Source: JASDSY01 sp041441465 (lineage in GTDB: Bacteria > Muiribacteriota > UBA9980). From it: a stretch of 64,000 nt of DNA. A program made the position numbers and the translations under genes. Shown piece after piece: positions 1-8,806 of this stretch (positions are counted from its first letter, which is position 1; each line of letters starts with the position of its first letter). The stretch lies in NCBI GenBank assembly GCA_041441465.1, contig JASDSY010000031.1, positions 124,001-188,000 on the forward strand, given 5' to 3'. The notes under the pieces were generated by a model. That model was not told the DNA's origin. It searched no databases and was given only the letters and a program-made list of their open reading frames with translations.

Positions 1-908
1 TTAAGGAATGTCATCCATATCGAAGCATTACCACCAAGTGTTATCTGGTTAGACTTACCAGTTACAGTATTATAAGAACCAACAAGTGCATAACCAACAA
101 TCGTACCAGAAGCAGCAGTTACAGTCTTGGCATTAGCAGCATCAGTATCAACTTTACCGGAAACTAATGACACAAATCGGCTTTGTGACATCGTAGCTAC
201 AACACCCGTTCTACTATTTTGAGCATTTATTTTTGATAATATCGACTCAACGTTATCGGATGTTCCAATACTAATTTCAACGCCATTTAATGTAATTGTT
301 GTATTGGCACCAACTGTGCTTGCCGCACCTGCCGCAGCTAAAGCACCAGTATATTGAGCCGCCGAACCGATAGCAGTAAGTGTAAATTTAGCACTTGTAA
401 CATCTTTAACCGTACCTTCAACTTCAAGAATCCTTATAGAACCAACCGCTCCATTTCCCGTCGAAGCAATAAGATTTTTTTGAATATCCATATTGCCATT
501 AAGAAGTTTAATGGTGTTATATTCAGTATCGGTAGAAATAGTATTGATCTGACTCATTAGTTGGTCTATTTCATCTTTAATAGTACCACGGTCACTTGCA
601 GTAAGAGTCTGGTTCGAAGCCCTAACAGTAAGTTCTTCAATACGTGATAACATCTTACCAACCTGATTAAGGGCACCTTCAGCAATCTTATACAAAGCAA
701 CGCCATCCTGTGTATTCTGAATAGCTGTTGTAGTACCTTGTCTCTGAGCATACATTTTTTCTACGATAGCAAGACCGGAAGCGTCATCTGCGGCGCTATT
801 AATTCTAAGACCTGAAGATAATCTTTCGAGAGTTTTATCAAGAGCTAAATTAGTCTGATAAACGTTCCTCTGAGCATTCATAGCAGCGATATTAGTATTT
901 AAATACAT
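1..908 (-). CDS. Flagellin 1 (3' end cut by window edge)
   Basis: The minus-strand frame is open from an ATG at 908 to the window edge, giving about 302 residues of an N-terminal flagellin. The start reads MYLNTNIAAMNAQRNVYQTN and is followed by the conserved D0/D1 stretch LERLSSGLRINSAADDASGLA. A strong AAGGAGG ribosome binding site lies just upstream. About residues 205-240 match the flagellin IN motif (VEISIGTSDNVESILSKIN). It is the first of three tandem paralogues and the most divergent of them, with MYAQRQ where the other two have MSSQGT or MKAQGT. Flagellin polymerises into the filament after export through the flagellar type III apparatus. The missing C-terminus lies outside the window, so whether the gene is intact cannot be said. 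Confidence 0.95.
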   Translation of the reverse strand, partial: MYLNTNIAAMNAQRNVYQTNLALDKTLERLSSGLRINSAADDASGLAIVEKMYAQRQGTTTAIQNTQDGVALYKIAEGALNQVGKMLSRIEELTVRASNQTLTASDRGTIKDEIDQLMSQINTISTDTEYNTIKLLNGNMDIQKNLIASTGNGAVGSIRILEVEGTVKDVTSAKFTLTAIGSAAQYTGALAAAGAASTVGANTTITLNGVEISIGTSDNVESILSKINAQNSRTGVVATMSQSRFVSLVSGKVDTDAANAKTVTAASGTIVGYALVGSYNTVTGKSNQITLGGNASIWMTFL

Positions 909-963
909 AAAAACTCCTCCTTGTTATTGCCTGAATGGCTTCCTTGCCATTCATTATTTTTTA

Positions 964-977
964 CACTATTGTTATCG
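964..977 (-). promoter_or_regulatory. Flagellin 1 promoter, conserved sigma-28-like -10 and start region
   Basis: On the minus strand the sequence is ACGATAACAATAGTG, about 55-70 bases before the flagellin 1 start codon. The core CGATA-N4-TAGTG recurs upstream of the other two flagellin genes. It resembles the sigma-28 (FliA) -10 element GCCGATAA. A clear -35 TAAA at the right distance is not present here, so the call rests on the shared motif. Confidence 0.55.
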
Positions 978-1133
978 TAAATATATTTTAAATAGTAAAA
1001 GTTTACAATTTGTCATTTTAAACATTTTATAATAATTGTATATTTTTTTCTCGTTTTTTCTTCATTTTTTAACTATTTTTATATTTTTTTCTCGTTTTTT
1101 ATAAATTCTATTTTTATATTTTTAAGTTTAAAC

Positions 1134-1167
1134 AAAAAAAGCTACTCATAAATAATTCATGAATAGC
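1134..1167 (-). terminator. Rho-independent terminator after flagellin 2
   Basis: An imperfect hairpin (GCTA and TCAT arms pairing with ATGA and TAGC, 1141-1167) is followed on the minus strand by a run of seven T. It lies 32 bases past the flagellin 2 stop codon and separates that gene from flagellin 1. Confidence 0.7.
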
Positions 1168-1198
1168 TATTTTATTTGATATTTATGTAAATTTTTAT

Positions 1199-2785
1199 TT
1201 ATTTAAGTAATTGTAACACATTTTGTTGTTTTGAGTTTGCTTGTGCAAGCATTGCATTAGCAGTTTGAACAAGTATCTGGTTCCTTGAATACTGTGTCAT
1301 TTCGAGAGCCATATCTGCATCACGTATCTTTGATTCCGCAGAAGCCATATTCTCTTTCTGTATTCGAAGTGTTTTTTCAGTATAACCAAGACGATTCATT
1401 TTAGAACCTAAATTAGCTCGAATATCAGTAACATCGGTAATAGCCTTCTGAATTACTTTTAAAGATAAATTCGCATCTTCAGCAGTAATAACACTTACCT
1501 GTTTTAATGATGTAATTTTTGAAGAGGCCCCCTGACCGAGTTGATCCGGAGATATCGACTGAATGCTATACGAAATAGACTGATTGTAATTTGCGCCAAG
1601 CTGAATTCCAAGTTTTTTGGTATCATTAGTGGAAATATTAACGGTATCAGTAGCGGAAGTTATATATATAACCGATGACATAACAGTACCCCCTGCACTG
1701 GAGCCTGTTAATACATAACCGCCATAAGCACCATTAAACATATTTGTACCAACTTTAATACCATAAGCAGGTGAACCGGCATCTTTCATTTCTAATACAT
1801 TACCACTTCCCTGCATGGTAATACCACCAAGCAACCCAGCAACATTGGTTCCCGACGCATTATAGCCCGCGACACCACCAGTAAAACCTATATGAGACCA
1901 TATTCCAATATCTCCGCCAAGGTTTATCAATGCAGCACTACCAATTATCGTATATCCAATAGCACTGCCATTTGCAGCTGTTGCACCACCTAAACCATTA
2001 ACAACGTTCGCTGCATCAATATCGAGTTTACCTGTAACTAATCCAACTCGACCAGTATTATCCCTTATAGCTATAACATTTGTTTTTGAATTTGCTTGAT
2101 TTATTTTTGAAATAACAGTATTAATAGTATCAGCTGATTCAATTTGAATATCGACACCATTAATATTGATAGTATTCTGTATTCCCACGCTACTACCGGC
2201 CCCCGGCATAATAGGCAAAGCAACGGCCGATGCCAAGGCTGGCGTACCACGACTTGTTATGCTTAATGTAAGACTATTTACAGTTTTTACAGTTCCGGGA
2301 GTATCAAGAATTTTCATCGAACCGTTAATTGTATTGCCAGTAACAGTTAATGATTTTTTTATGTCTAAACCGCCATCAAGTAATTTTAAGGTATTGTATT
2401 CTGTATTATTTGAAACAGTTGATATCTGATCAATTAATTGACCGACTTCATTTTGAATGGTTGCCCTATCCGAATCAACAAGTGTCCTATTATTTGCTCT
2501 GACCATTAATTCTTCAAGTCGCGTCAACATCTTACCAACCTGATCCAAAGCTCCGTCAGCTATTTTAAACAGGGCATTACCATCTTGAGTATTTTGAATG
2601 GCCATTGTCAAACCTGTGCCCTGAGAACTCATTTTTTCCGCAATTGCAAGACCTGATGCGTCATCAGCTCCGGTGTTAATCCTTAAACCTGATGACAATC
2701 TTTCTAATGATTTGTCAAGACTAAGGTTATTATTATAAAGTTGTCTCTGCGCATTCATTGCGGATATATTAGTATTTACATACAT
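1199..2785 (-). CDS. Flagellin 2
   Basis: A 528-residue flagellin. The start is placed at the ATG giving MYVNTNISAMN, 18 bases inside the longest open frame, because GGGAG sits correctly before this ATG and the extra six residues do not fit the family. Conserved N-terminal D0/D1 (about 1-140) and C-terminal D1/D0 (about 430-528, ending NVLQLLK) flank a roughly 290-residue variable region containing a flagellin IN motif (VDIQIESADTINTVISKIN). It is closely similar to flagellin 3 along its whole length, including the variable part, so the two are recent tandem duplicates. It has its own promoter and terminator, so it is probably a single-gene unit. The neighbouring Maf and legionaminic-acid genes suggest the exposed region is glycosylated. 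Confidence 0.96.
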   Translation of the reverse strand: MYVNTNISAMNAQRQLYNNNLSLDKSLERLSSGLRINTGADDASGLAIAEKMSSQGTGLTMAIQNTQDGNALFKIADGALDQVGKMLTRLEELMVRANNRTLVDSDRATIQNEVGQLIDQISTVSNNTEYNTLKLLDGGLDIKKSLTVTGNTINGSMKILDTPGTVKTVNSLTLSITSRGTPALASAVALPIMPGAGSSVGIQNTININGVDIQIESADTINTVISKINQANSKTNVIAIRDNTGRVGLVTGKLDIDAANVVNGLGGATAANGSAIGYTIIGSAALINLGGDIGIWSHIGFTGGVAGYNASGTNVAGLLGGITMQGSGNVLEMKDAGSPAYGIKVGTNMFNGAYGGYVLTGSSAGGTVMSSVIYITSATDTVNISTNDTKKLGIQLGANYNQSISYSIQSISPDQLGQGASSKITSLKQVSVITAEDANLSLKVIQKAITDVTDIRANLGSKMNRLGYTEKTLRIQKENMASAESKIRDADMALEMTQYSRNQILVQTANAMLAQANSKQQNVLQLLK

Positions 2786-2822
2786 AACTATCCACTCCCT
2801 CATAGATTATTTTTTAATATGT

Positions 2823-2857
2823 CACTAATATTATCGTAAATAAATGAAAAACATTTA
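2823..2857 (-). promoter_or_regulatory. Flagellin 2 promoter, sigma-28 type
   Basis: The minus strand carries TAAA (2854-2857), a 15-base spacer and TACGATAA (2831-2838). This has the geometry of the FliA/sigma-28 consensus TAAA-N15-GCCGATAA. The TAGTG shared by all three flagellin upstream regions follows at 2823-2827. It is the best-formed promoter of the three. Confidence 0.7.
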
Positions 2858-2952
2858 TAGTAAAATTAATTTTTTTAGAAAATATAAAAATTATCATAAC
2901 TTTAGAAATTTTGAATGTATTATTAAAATAATTCATTCTTTTAAAATGCAAT

Positions 2953-2982
2953 AAAAAAAGGCTGTATAAAATAAAACAGCCC
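2953..2982 (-). terminator. Terminator after flagellin 3
   Basis: A GGCTG/CAGCC stem (2960-2964 with 2977-2981) is followed on the minus strand by a run of T, just past the flagellin 3 stop. The stem is short but the T-tract is good. Confidence 0.6.
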
Positions 2983-2994
2983 CTTTAAATCTAT

Positions 2995-4569
2995 TTATTT
3001 AAGTAATTGAAGAACATTTTGTTGTCTTGAGTTTGCTTGAGCAAGCATTGCAGTCGCGGTTTGAGTAAGAATCTGGTTCCTTGAATATTGAGTCATTTCA
3101 AGAGCCATATCTGCATCACGTATCTTCGATTCTGCAGACGACATATTTTCTCTTTGTATTCGAAGTGTTTTTTCAGTATAATCAAGCCTATTCATTTTAG
3201 CGCCAAGCGATGCTCTTATATTTGTAACATCGGTAATAGCCTTTTGAATTACTTTCAATGATAAATTAGCATCTTCAAGAGTAATAACACTTATTTGTTT
3301 AAGCGAAGACATTTTTGAAGAAGCACCTACTCCAAGCTGATCAGGAGCAATTGACTGAATACTATAAGCAATTGATTGATTATAGTTAGCGCCAAGCTGT
3401 AATGCTACTTTTTTTTCATCATTTGTTGATATTAATGCCGTGTCCTGTGTAGCAGTGGTATATACAACTGATGAATTAATCGTAGAACCAGCTCCGATAC
3501 CAGTAAGTACATAACCGCCATAAGCACCGTTAAACATATTAGTACCTATTTTTATACCATATGCTGGTGAACCCTCATCTTTCATTTCAAGAACATTACC
3601 AGTTCCCTGCATCGTTATTCCACCAAGAATGCCGGTAACATTAGTACCAGAAGCATTATAATTAGCAGGACCACCTGTAAACCCTATATTTGACCATATA
3701 CCAGTATCGCCGCCAAGGGTTATTAATGCCGTACTTCCTACAATTGTATAACCAATTGCACTGCCATTTGCAGTTGTTGAAGCACCAAGACCATTAACAA
3801 CATTTGCAGCATCAGTATCTATTTTTCCAGATACTAAACCAACTCTACCTGTATTATCTCTTATAGCAATAACATTCGTTTTGGAATTTGCCTGATTTAT
3901 TTTAGATATTATAGTATTTATAGTATCCGATGTTTCAATTTGAACGTCAACACCATTAATATTTATTGTGTTTTGTATCCCTATGCCGCCAGCTATAGCT
4001 GATGTTGCAGCAGTTGATATCGCTGGAGTAGCTCTATTAGTTATACTTAACAGCATATTAGAAGAAGTTCTTACAGTACCAGGCGTATCAATAATCTTCA
4101 TCGAACCGTTTAAAGTCGGAGCAACGGTTGTAAGGTTTTTCTTTATATCAAGGTTACCATCCAATAACTTTAAGGTATTATATTCAGTATTATTTGAAAC
4201 CGTTGTTACCTGATCAATAAGCTGCGTAATTTCATCTTGAATAGTAGTCCTGTCAGAATCCGTAAGAGTACGGTTATTAGCCCTTACAGTAAGTTCTTCA
4301 AGCCTTGTAATAATTTTACTCACCTGATCTAAAGCACCATCTGCAACTTTAAAAAGAGCATTACCATCTTGAGTATTTTGAATTGCCATTGTCAAACCAG
4401 TACCCTGCGCTTTCATTTTTTCAGCGATAGCTAAACCTGAAGCATCATCAGCACCGGTATTAATTTTTAATCCCGAAGATAACCTTTCTAATGACTTATC
4501 AAGGGCTGAGTTATTGTTATATAACTGCCTTTGTGTGTTCATAGCAGGTAAGTTCGTATTAATATACAT
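2995..4569 (-). CDS. Flagellin 3
   Basis: A 524-residue flagellin starting MYINTNLPAMN, with a run of six G serving as ribosome binding site. It has the conserved N-terminal block (LERLSSGLKINTGADDASGLA), an IN motif in the middle (VDVQIETSDTINTIISKIN) and the conserved C-terminal block ending RQQNVLQLLK. It is a close paralogue of flagellin 2. It is the nearest flagellin to the Maf-like glycosyltransferase gene but is separated from it by a perfect terminator hairpin, so the sugar operon does not read into it. Confidence 0.96.
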   Translation of the reverse strand: MYINTNLPAMNTQRQLYNNNSALDKSLERLSSGLKINTGADDASGLAIAEKMKAQGTGLTMAIQNTQDGNALFKVADGALDQVSKIITRLEELTVRANNRTLTDSDRTTIQDEITQLIDQVTTVSNNTEYNTLKLLDGNLDIKKNLTTVAPTLNGSMKIIDTPGTVRTSSNMLLSITNRATPAISTAATSAIAGGIGIQNTININGVDVQIETSDTINTIISKINQANSKTNVIAIRDNTGRVGLVSGKIDTDAANVVNGLGASTTANGSAIGYTIVGSTALITLGGDTGIWSNIGFTGGPANYNASGTNVTGILGGITMQGTGNVLEMKDEGSPAYGIKIGTNMFNGAYGGYVLTGIGAGSTINSSVVYTTATQDTALISTNDEKKVALQLGANYNQSIAYSIQSIAPDQLGVGASSKMSSLKQISVITLEDANLSLKVIQKAITDVTNIRASLGAKMNRLDYTEKTLRIQRENMSSAESKIRDADMALEMTQYSRNQILTQTATAMLAQANSRQQNVLQLLK

Positions 4570-4611
4570 ATTTATCCCCCCAAACTTAAGTAAAAAAGTT
4601 TTTTAATATCT

Positions 4612-4626
4612 CACTATACCTATCGA
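4612..4626 (-). promoter_or_regulatory. Flagellin 3 promoter, shared CGATA-N4-TAGTG motif
   Basis: The minus strand reads TCGATAGGTATAGTG about 45-60 bases upstream of the start codon, matching the motif seen before flagellins 1 and 2. The -35 is only TTAA-like. Inferred to be sigma-28 dependent. Confidence 0.5.
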
Positions 4627-4676
4627 TATTTTTTAAAAAAAATTAATAATAACCCTTGACTTTTTTAATAAATAAT

Positions 4677-4710
4677 AAAAAAATCTTCGAATTTTTTAAT
4701 TCGAAGATTT
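4677..4710 (-). terminator. Terminator of the maf / glycan transcription unit
   Basis: A perfect 13-bp inverted repeat (4681-4693 with 4698-4710, loop of four T) is followed on the minus strand by T-rich sequence. It lies 45 bases after the stop codon of the Maf-like gene. Confidence 0.8.
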
Positions 4711-4754
4711 AATATTAAATATAAGAACCTGAATTTATGCTAATTTTTCAGTTT

Positions 4755-6560
4755 TTATTTTAAAATTACAGAATCAATATAATTTTTAAAATTCATATAT
4801 GGCAATTTCAAAATACCACCACCAACATTTGTTAAATTGTTTATACCATATGCATTAACAACCATTTCAAGATTTTTAGCATAAAAAAGAAATTGATTAT
4901 TTGTATAAACGCTGTTACCCATACAATCAATTAATTTAGCAACATTTGGTATTTCTTTCTCTATTTTTTCTTTATTATCATAAATTGCCATTTTAGATTC
5001 GACGCCTTCAGCATAAGTTCTGTATCTTGGAAATGAAAAATCAATTCCCATTATAGCTATTGTTTTAAAGCCAAGATCATGGGCCAATAACACTGTCGTA
5101 CTTCCGCAATTATTTAAAGGCGTCATAAATGGAACTTTGTCATATCCTTCAATAATACTTAGTAACCAATATTCAAATCCTTTAATCGGCATTGTCGAAT
5201 AAAAATAAATTTTATTTTTCCATGAATTAATTACATTTTTATGTGAAAATAAGCCTGATAACATTATGGTATTTTTGCCTTCATAATCTTTAATAAAATA
5301 TGATAAATCGCACGGATCAATAGTTAACATATAATCAGCTTCTATGCCTGCATTATATAAAGGTTTGACTGTTGAATCAACTGCAAATACTACAAAATGT
5401 TCCCTGTATTTTTTTAACAAATCAAGATTTTGAGTCAGCGAAGGACCGGCGCCGCATATAACACAATGTTTATCTTTAAAATCAACTTTTCTGGAATAAA
5501 GTTCACCAATCGTAAATTCTTTTTTAAATCTTTCGTAGTTATCAAATAAGCTTTTTACATAAATTGCCTTATAAAAATTCATCGTCAGTTCATTTGAAAT
5601 TTCTATATCATGAGGTCGGGCCGGAAGTTGCACATTGGCAAATTCAAAAATATTCGTTTTTTTACTTTCTTTAATTTTCATAACTTCGTTAAAATATATC
5701 CAATGGACATTATATAAAATTGAATCCATTGAGCAATTAAAAACCCGATCAACCGATTCGATGGCAATTATTCGAAAAAGATCTTCAGATTGATAAAATA
5801 AATTATTTGTAGTATAAGTAGTTTCCAATAAAACATTTTCAATTGATTTTACTTCACCACTAACCACATTTTTAGTTTTATATAATACATCACTACAATA
5901 TGGTTTTTCAGGATTTTGAAAACAAAAATCGCCTCCAAGTAAATATATTCTTTTAAAATTCATGCAACGTGCCAATATAAAAGCCATTGAAAATGTGCTT
6001 GGTTTTTTTAGTATTTTAGGCAGTTCAGGATGTGAAAATGACAGCATATTTAAGATTTGTTCTTCATCATACGGAATATAAAAATAATTTTGACCCTGCC
6101 ATTTTTTGAAAAATGCTGGAGATTGCAATAAACTTGAAACAGCCTTTAAATCTCTTGTCGGAAAACCAGAAATTAAATCGACAACGCTTTCTTCATCATT
6201 TTTAAAAAAAACAAAATCAGGCTTTATTCCGTTTTTCATTAATGGATAAAGTGCCGAATCTATACAAATTATTTTTACTAAATGCCTATATTTTTTCAAA
6301 CAACTAATTTCATTATCAAGCGATGTACCAGAACCAACAACGACACACTCCATTTGACTCCATTTTTTATCATTTAAAAGCAAATCCAATTTTTTATGCT
6401 TAGAAATCAAATTATAATTTTGAGACAAATTTTCATACCATATATCTTTTTTTTGAATTGCTTCAACCGAATTCATTTCTAAAATTTGCTTTACGTAATG
6501 ACACTTAGTTTCAAGTTTTGGCTCTATATCAGTACCTTTTTTTATATCGTTATTATCCAT
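4755..6560 (-). CDS. Maf-like motility accessory factor with tandem DUF115 domains
   Basis: A 601-residue protein of the Maf/DUF115 (6-hydroxymethylpterin pyrophosphokinase MptE-like) group, whose flagellar members transfer nonulosonic acid to flagellin. Two copies of the core domain are visible. One is at about 70-235, starting CVVVGSGTSLDNEISCLKKY. The other is at about 365-545, starting CVICGAGPSLTQNLDLLKKY and ending in the typical MGIDFSFPRYRTYAEG. Both copies keep the glycine-rich G(S/A)G(T/P)SL loop and a following ID or VD strand. Only the second keeps the complete DFSFP...Y..G stretch, so the first may be degenerate or structural. It lies just upstream of flagellin 3 and at the end of the legionaminic-acid genes, as expected for the transferase. 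The methyltransferase gene ends 19 bases before it. Confidence 0.85.
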   Translation of the reverse strand: MDNNDIKKGTDIEPKLETKCHYVKQILEMNSVEAIQKKDIWYENLSQNYNLISKHKKLDLLLNDKKWSQMECVVVGSGTSLDNEISCLKKYRHLVKIICIDSALYPLMKNGIKPDFVFFKNDEESVVDLISGFPTRDLKAVSSLLQSPAFFKKWQGQNYFYIPYDEEQILNMLSFSHPELPKILKKPSTFSMAFILARCMNFKRIYLLGGDFCFQNPEKPYCSDVLYKTKNVVSGEVKSIENVLLETTYTTNNLFYQSEDLFRIIAIESVDRVFNCSMDSILYNVHWIYFNEVMKIKESKKTNIFEFANVQLPARPHDIEISNELTMNFYKAIYVKSLFDNYERFKKEFTIGELYSRKVDFKDKHCVICGAGPSLTQNLDLLKKYREHFVVFAVDSTVKPLYNAGIEADYMLTIDPCDLSYFIKDYEGKNTIMLSGLFSHKNVINSWKNKIYFYSTMPIKGFEYWLLSIIEGYDKVPFMTPLNNCGSTTVLLAHDLGFKTIAIMGIDFSFPRYRTYAEGVESKMAIYDNKEKIEKEIPNVAKLIDCMGNSVYTNNQFLFYAKNLEMVVNAYGINNLTNVGGGILKLPYMNFKNYIDSVILK

Positions 6561-6579
6561 ATTTCACCATGCATTTATA

Positions 6580-7239
6580 TTATTTTTGAGATATTATTAT
6601 CCAATCATCAATTATTATTTCTCTATTATTAATAGTTTGGGTCAATTTATCAACAGATAAAATCTTAAAAATCTTACCATAAATTTTTTTTATTGAATCT
6701 TCATCTACAAGTCTTATAAAACCTTTATTATAAAGTGGACCATCATCAATTTCATCAAATTCCAATTCTGAAATTTTATTTTGTTTTTTACCAATATACA
6801 TTTTTTCAGTAAATGTTTTACTAAAAAATAACCCACTAATTTTCAAAACGCGCTTTATTTCTTTAATTATTTTTATAGTAGCTTCTTCTGAATTACAACA
6901 TAAACATCCGTTATCAACAACTGCATCAAAAAAATTATCTTCATATGGCAGTTTCTCAATATCACCCAATATTATATGAGCATTTAACGACTCTGCTTTT
7001 AATCTTTTTTCTGCCTTTTCAATTGCAGTCTTACTGGCATCAATTCCATATGTATCAAACCCTTCGCGAGAAATATACCAAATATTGGCGCCAGTACCAC
7101 ATCCAACTTCCAATATTTTTACATTTTTACGGTCTTTTTTATAAAAGTTTCTTGCAACAAACCTTATTAAACACTCTGGCGGATATTTTCCCCATTCCTG
7201 CTCATAAAATACTTTTTCCCATATTGGATCCCAACTCAT
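6580..7239 (-). CDS. Class I SAM-dependent methyltransferase
   Basis: 219 residues with a clear AdoMet-binding fold: motif I ILEVGCGTGANIWYIS (about 41-56), an acidic end of beta 2 (YGIDAS), and GDIEKLPYEDNFFDAVVDNG as motifs II/III (about 92-113). An AAGGAG ribosome binding site precedes the ATG. It sits between the Maf-like gene (19 bases) and the FemAB-like gene (517 bases). It plausibly methylates the flagellar sugar or its peptide anchor, but the substrate cannot be read from the sequence. Confidence 0.85.
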   Translation of the reverse strand: MSWDPIWEKVFYEQEWGKYPPECLIRFVARNFYKKDRKNVKILEVGCGTGANIWYISREGFDTYGIDASKTAIEKAEKRLKAESLNAHIILGDIEKLPYEDNFFDAVVDNGCLCCNSEEATIKIIKEIKRVLKISGLFFSKTFTEKMYIGKKQNKISELEFDEIDDGPLYNKGFIRLVDEDSIKKIYGKIFKILSVDKLTQTINNREIIIDDWIIISQK

Positions 7240-7293
7240 AATAAAATTTCTCCTTATAAAAAATTACGTTCTGTAAACTTAAATGAAAATTGA

Positions 7294-7444
7294 GGACTTG
7301 AATCCAATCTGGTACAATGCATTTTTACGACAAAAATAATTACATCAAAAAAGGAATAAAGTCCCCATGCAAAATATTTTATCACTTATACGTCCCAAGC
7401 GCAATAATAATCATTCTTTTTTTGGTAAATTAGGTTTCATTTGA
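7294..7444 (+). other. Possible remnant of an insertion-sequence left end in a 517-bp gap
   Basis: Within the gene-free 7240-7756 stretch, GGACTT (7294-7299) and AAGTCC (7359-7364) form an inverted repeat whose second arm lies just before an ATG (7367). That ATG opens a 25-codon frame (MQNILSLIRPKRNNNHSFFG...) ending at 7444. The arrangement copies the leader of the IS at 45 kb, where an inverted repeat encloses the transposase start. The rest of the gap is AT-rich with nothing recognisable. Weak evidence. Confidence 0.25.
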
Positions 7445-7756
7445 TTTATTTTTTTCGCACAAAAATCTTTTTTTTTAAAATTTTAAGAGAATAAATTATT
7501 CTATAAAAAATTTATTTAATATTCAAAAATGTTTCCAAAGATATATTTTAATTTTAGTAAGTGGCAAGTAAAAAAATATTTATTTATAAAATTAATATAT
7601 CTGAATTTAGCATTGGTTCAAAAACTCATTTTATTTTAGTTTTTCATCTTATTGCAACTCACAAAAGATTTTTCATTACTTAGTAAAGAACATTTAGTTG
7701 TAAGATAATGGCATTATATGTTTTTTATTATTTTTCATGTTTAATTTATAAAAAAA

Positions 7757-8806
7757 TTAATATCTATAACATAAAGTTAATTTTTTATATTTGGCACATT
7801 TTTCAGGATTATTTTTAGCCCATTTATCGCAAACCAAACTATAAATTTCTTTATTGAAAATACATTTACCAATATAAAAATCATGATAGCTGTTTGAAAA
7901 TTTCTTTTTATACTGATAAAGGCTATTTTCTGAATTTCCGTCAGTTCCTCCACCAAGATGAAATAAACGGCAGCCAAATTCTTTTAAATAAACAGCAGTA
8001 CTGTAAAATAAAAGATTATTAGGATAAAATTTCTGGTATTCTTCGTAGCTCCCGCCGAGATGATAGTGTCCGAATATATCATATAAAAATATAAGAGCGC
8101 CTGCCACAATTCTCCCTTCGTATTTACATAATGCCAGAAATACTTTTTTATTAATTAAATTCCGCAATTTGTCAAAATAATCAGCAGAAAAAAAATAAAA
8201 TGAATCAGCATTCAGACGCATCATGGTATGCCTATACATATCCTGAAATTCTGAAATATACTTTAATTCATGATCGAATATGCATTCAATTCCTCTTGAG
8301 ACAGCTTGATTTATAGTACTTCTTCTTCTGGGTTGTATATTTTTAAATATTTCGTCACTGCTTTTAGTCAAATCAAATGAAACTGTTTTTCTATCAAAAA
8401 ACAGTTCTATTTCATCATAGCCAGCGGCGTATATCGAATTTTTTAATAGCGGATGAAATCTTATAAATCCGGCTATAAAATTATTATTTTTCATTGTGCC
8501 TATCAGCAAATTTAATGATTTTGTTATAAAATCGACATCATCGCTATTAACTAAAAAACCGCCATAACCATAAGCAGTTTCGAAATCATAATAGATTACT
8601 CCGTTAAAATTTAAGCTTCTTTTTATATATGGAAAAATAAAGCAATTGCAATTTTCGCAGCAAACAAAACACTCAATTTCACTATCATTATAAATATTAA
8701 GAGAAACATATTCTTCAGTAAAATATATGTCGCTTTGACCATTTTGTTTAAAAAATTCGCCTATATATCGATTCCATGATTTTGTAGTTTCAAAATGAAT
8801 GCTCAT
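7757..8806 (-). CDS. FemAB/GNAT-like acyltransferase
   Basis: A 349-residue protein resembling the FemAB-like double-GNAT acetyltransferases (Acetyltransf_6). Features include IQPRRRSTINQAVSRGIE (about 155-172), YRHTMMRLNADSFYFF, then RIVAGALIFLYDIFGHYHLGG and FGCRLFHLGGGTDGN near the C-terminus. Its ATG overlaps the stop of the CMP-sugar synthetase gene (ATGA), so the two are translationally coupled. The pathway here otherwise lacks LegH, the N-acetyltransferase that acts after the aminotransferase. This protein is the only acyltransferase in the cluster and may fill that step or add another acyl group. Family assignment is fairly sure, role is inference. Confidence 0.7.
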   Translation of the reverse strand: MSIHFETTKSWNRYIGEFFKQNGQSDIYFTEEYVSLNIYNDSEIECFVCCENCNCFIFPYIKRSLNFNGVIYYDFETAYGYGGFLVNSDDVDFITKSLNLLIGTMKNNNFIAGFIRFHPLLKNSIYAAGYDEIELFFDRKTVSFDLTKSSDEIFKNIQPRRRSTINQAVSRGIECIFDHELKYISEFQDMYRHTMMRLNADSFYFFSADYFDKLRNLINKKVFLALCKYEGRIVAGALIFLYDIFGHYHLGGSYEEYQKFYPNNLLFYSTAVYLKEFGCRLFHLGGGTDGNSENSLYQYKKKFSNSYHDFYIGKCIFNKEIYSLVCDKWAKNNPEKCAKYKKLTLCYRY

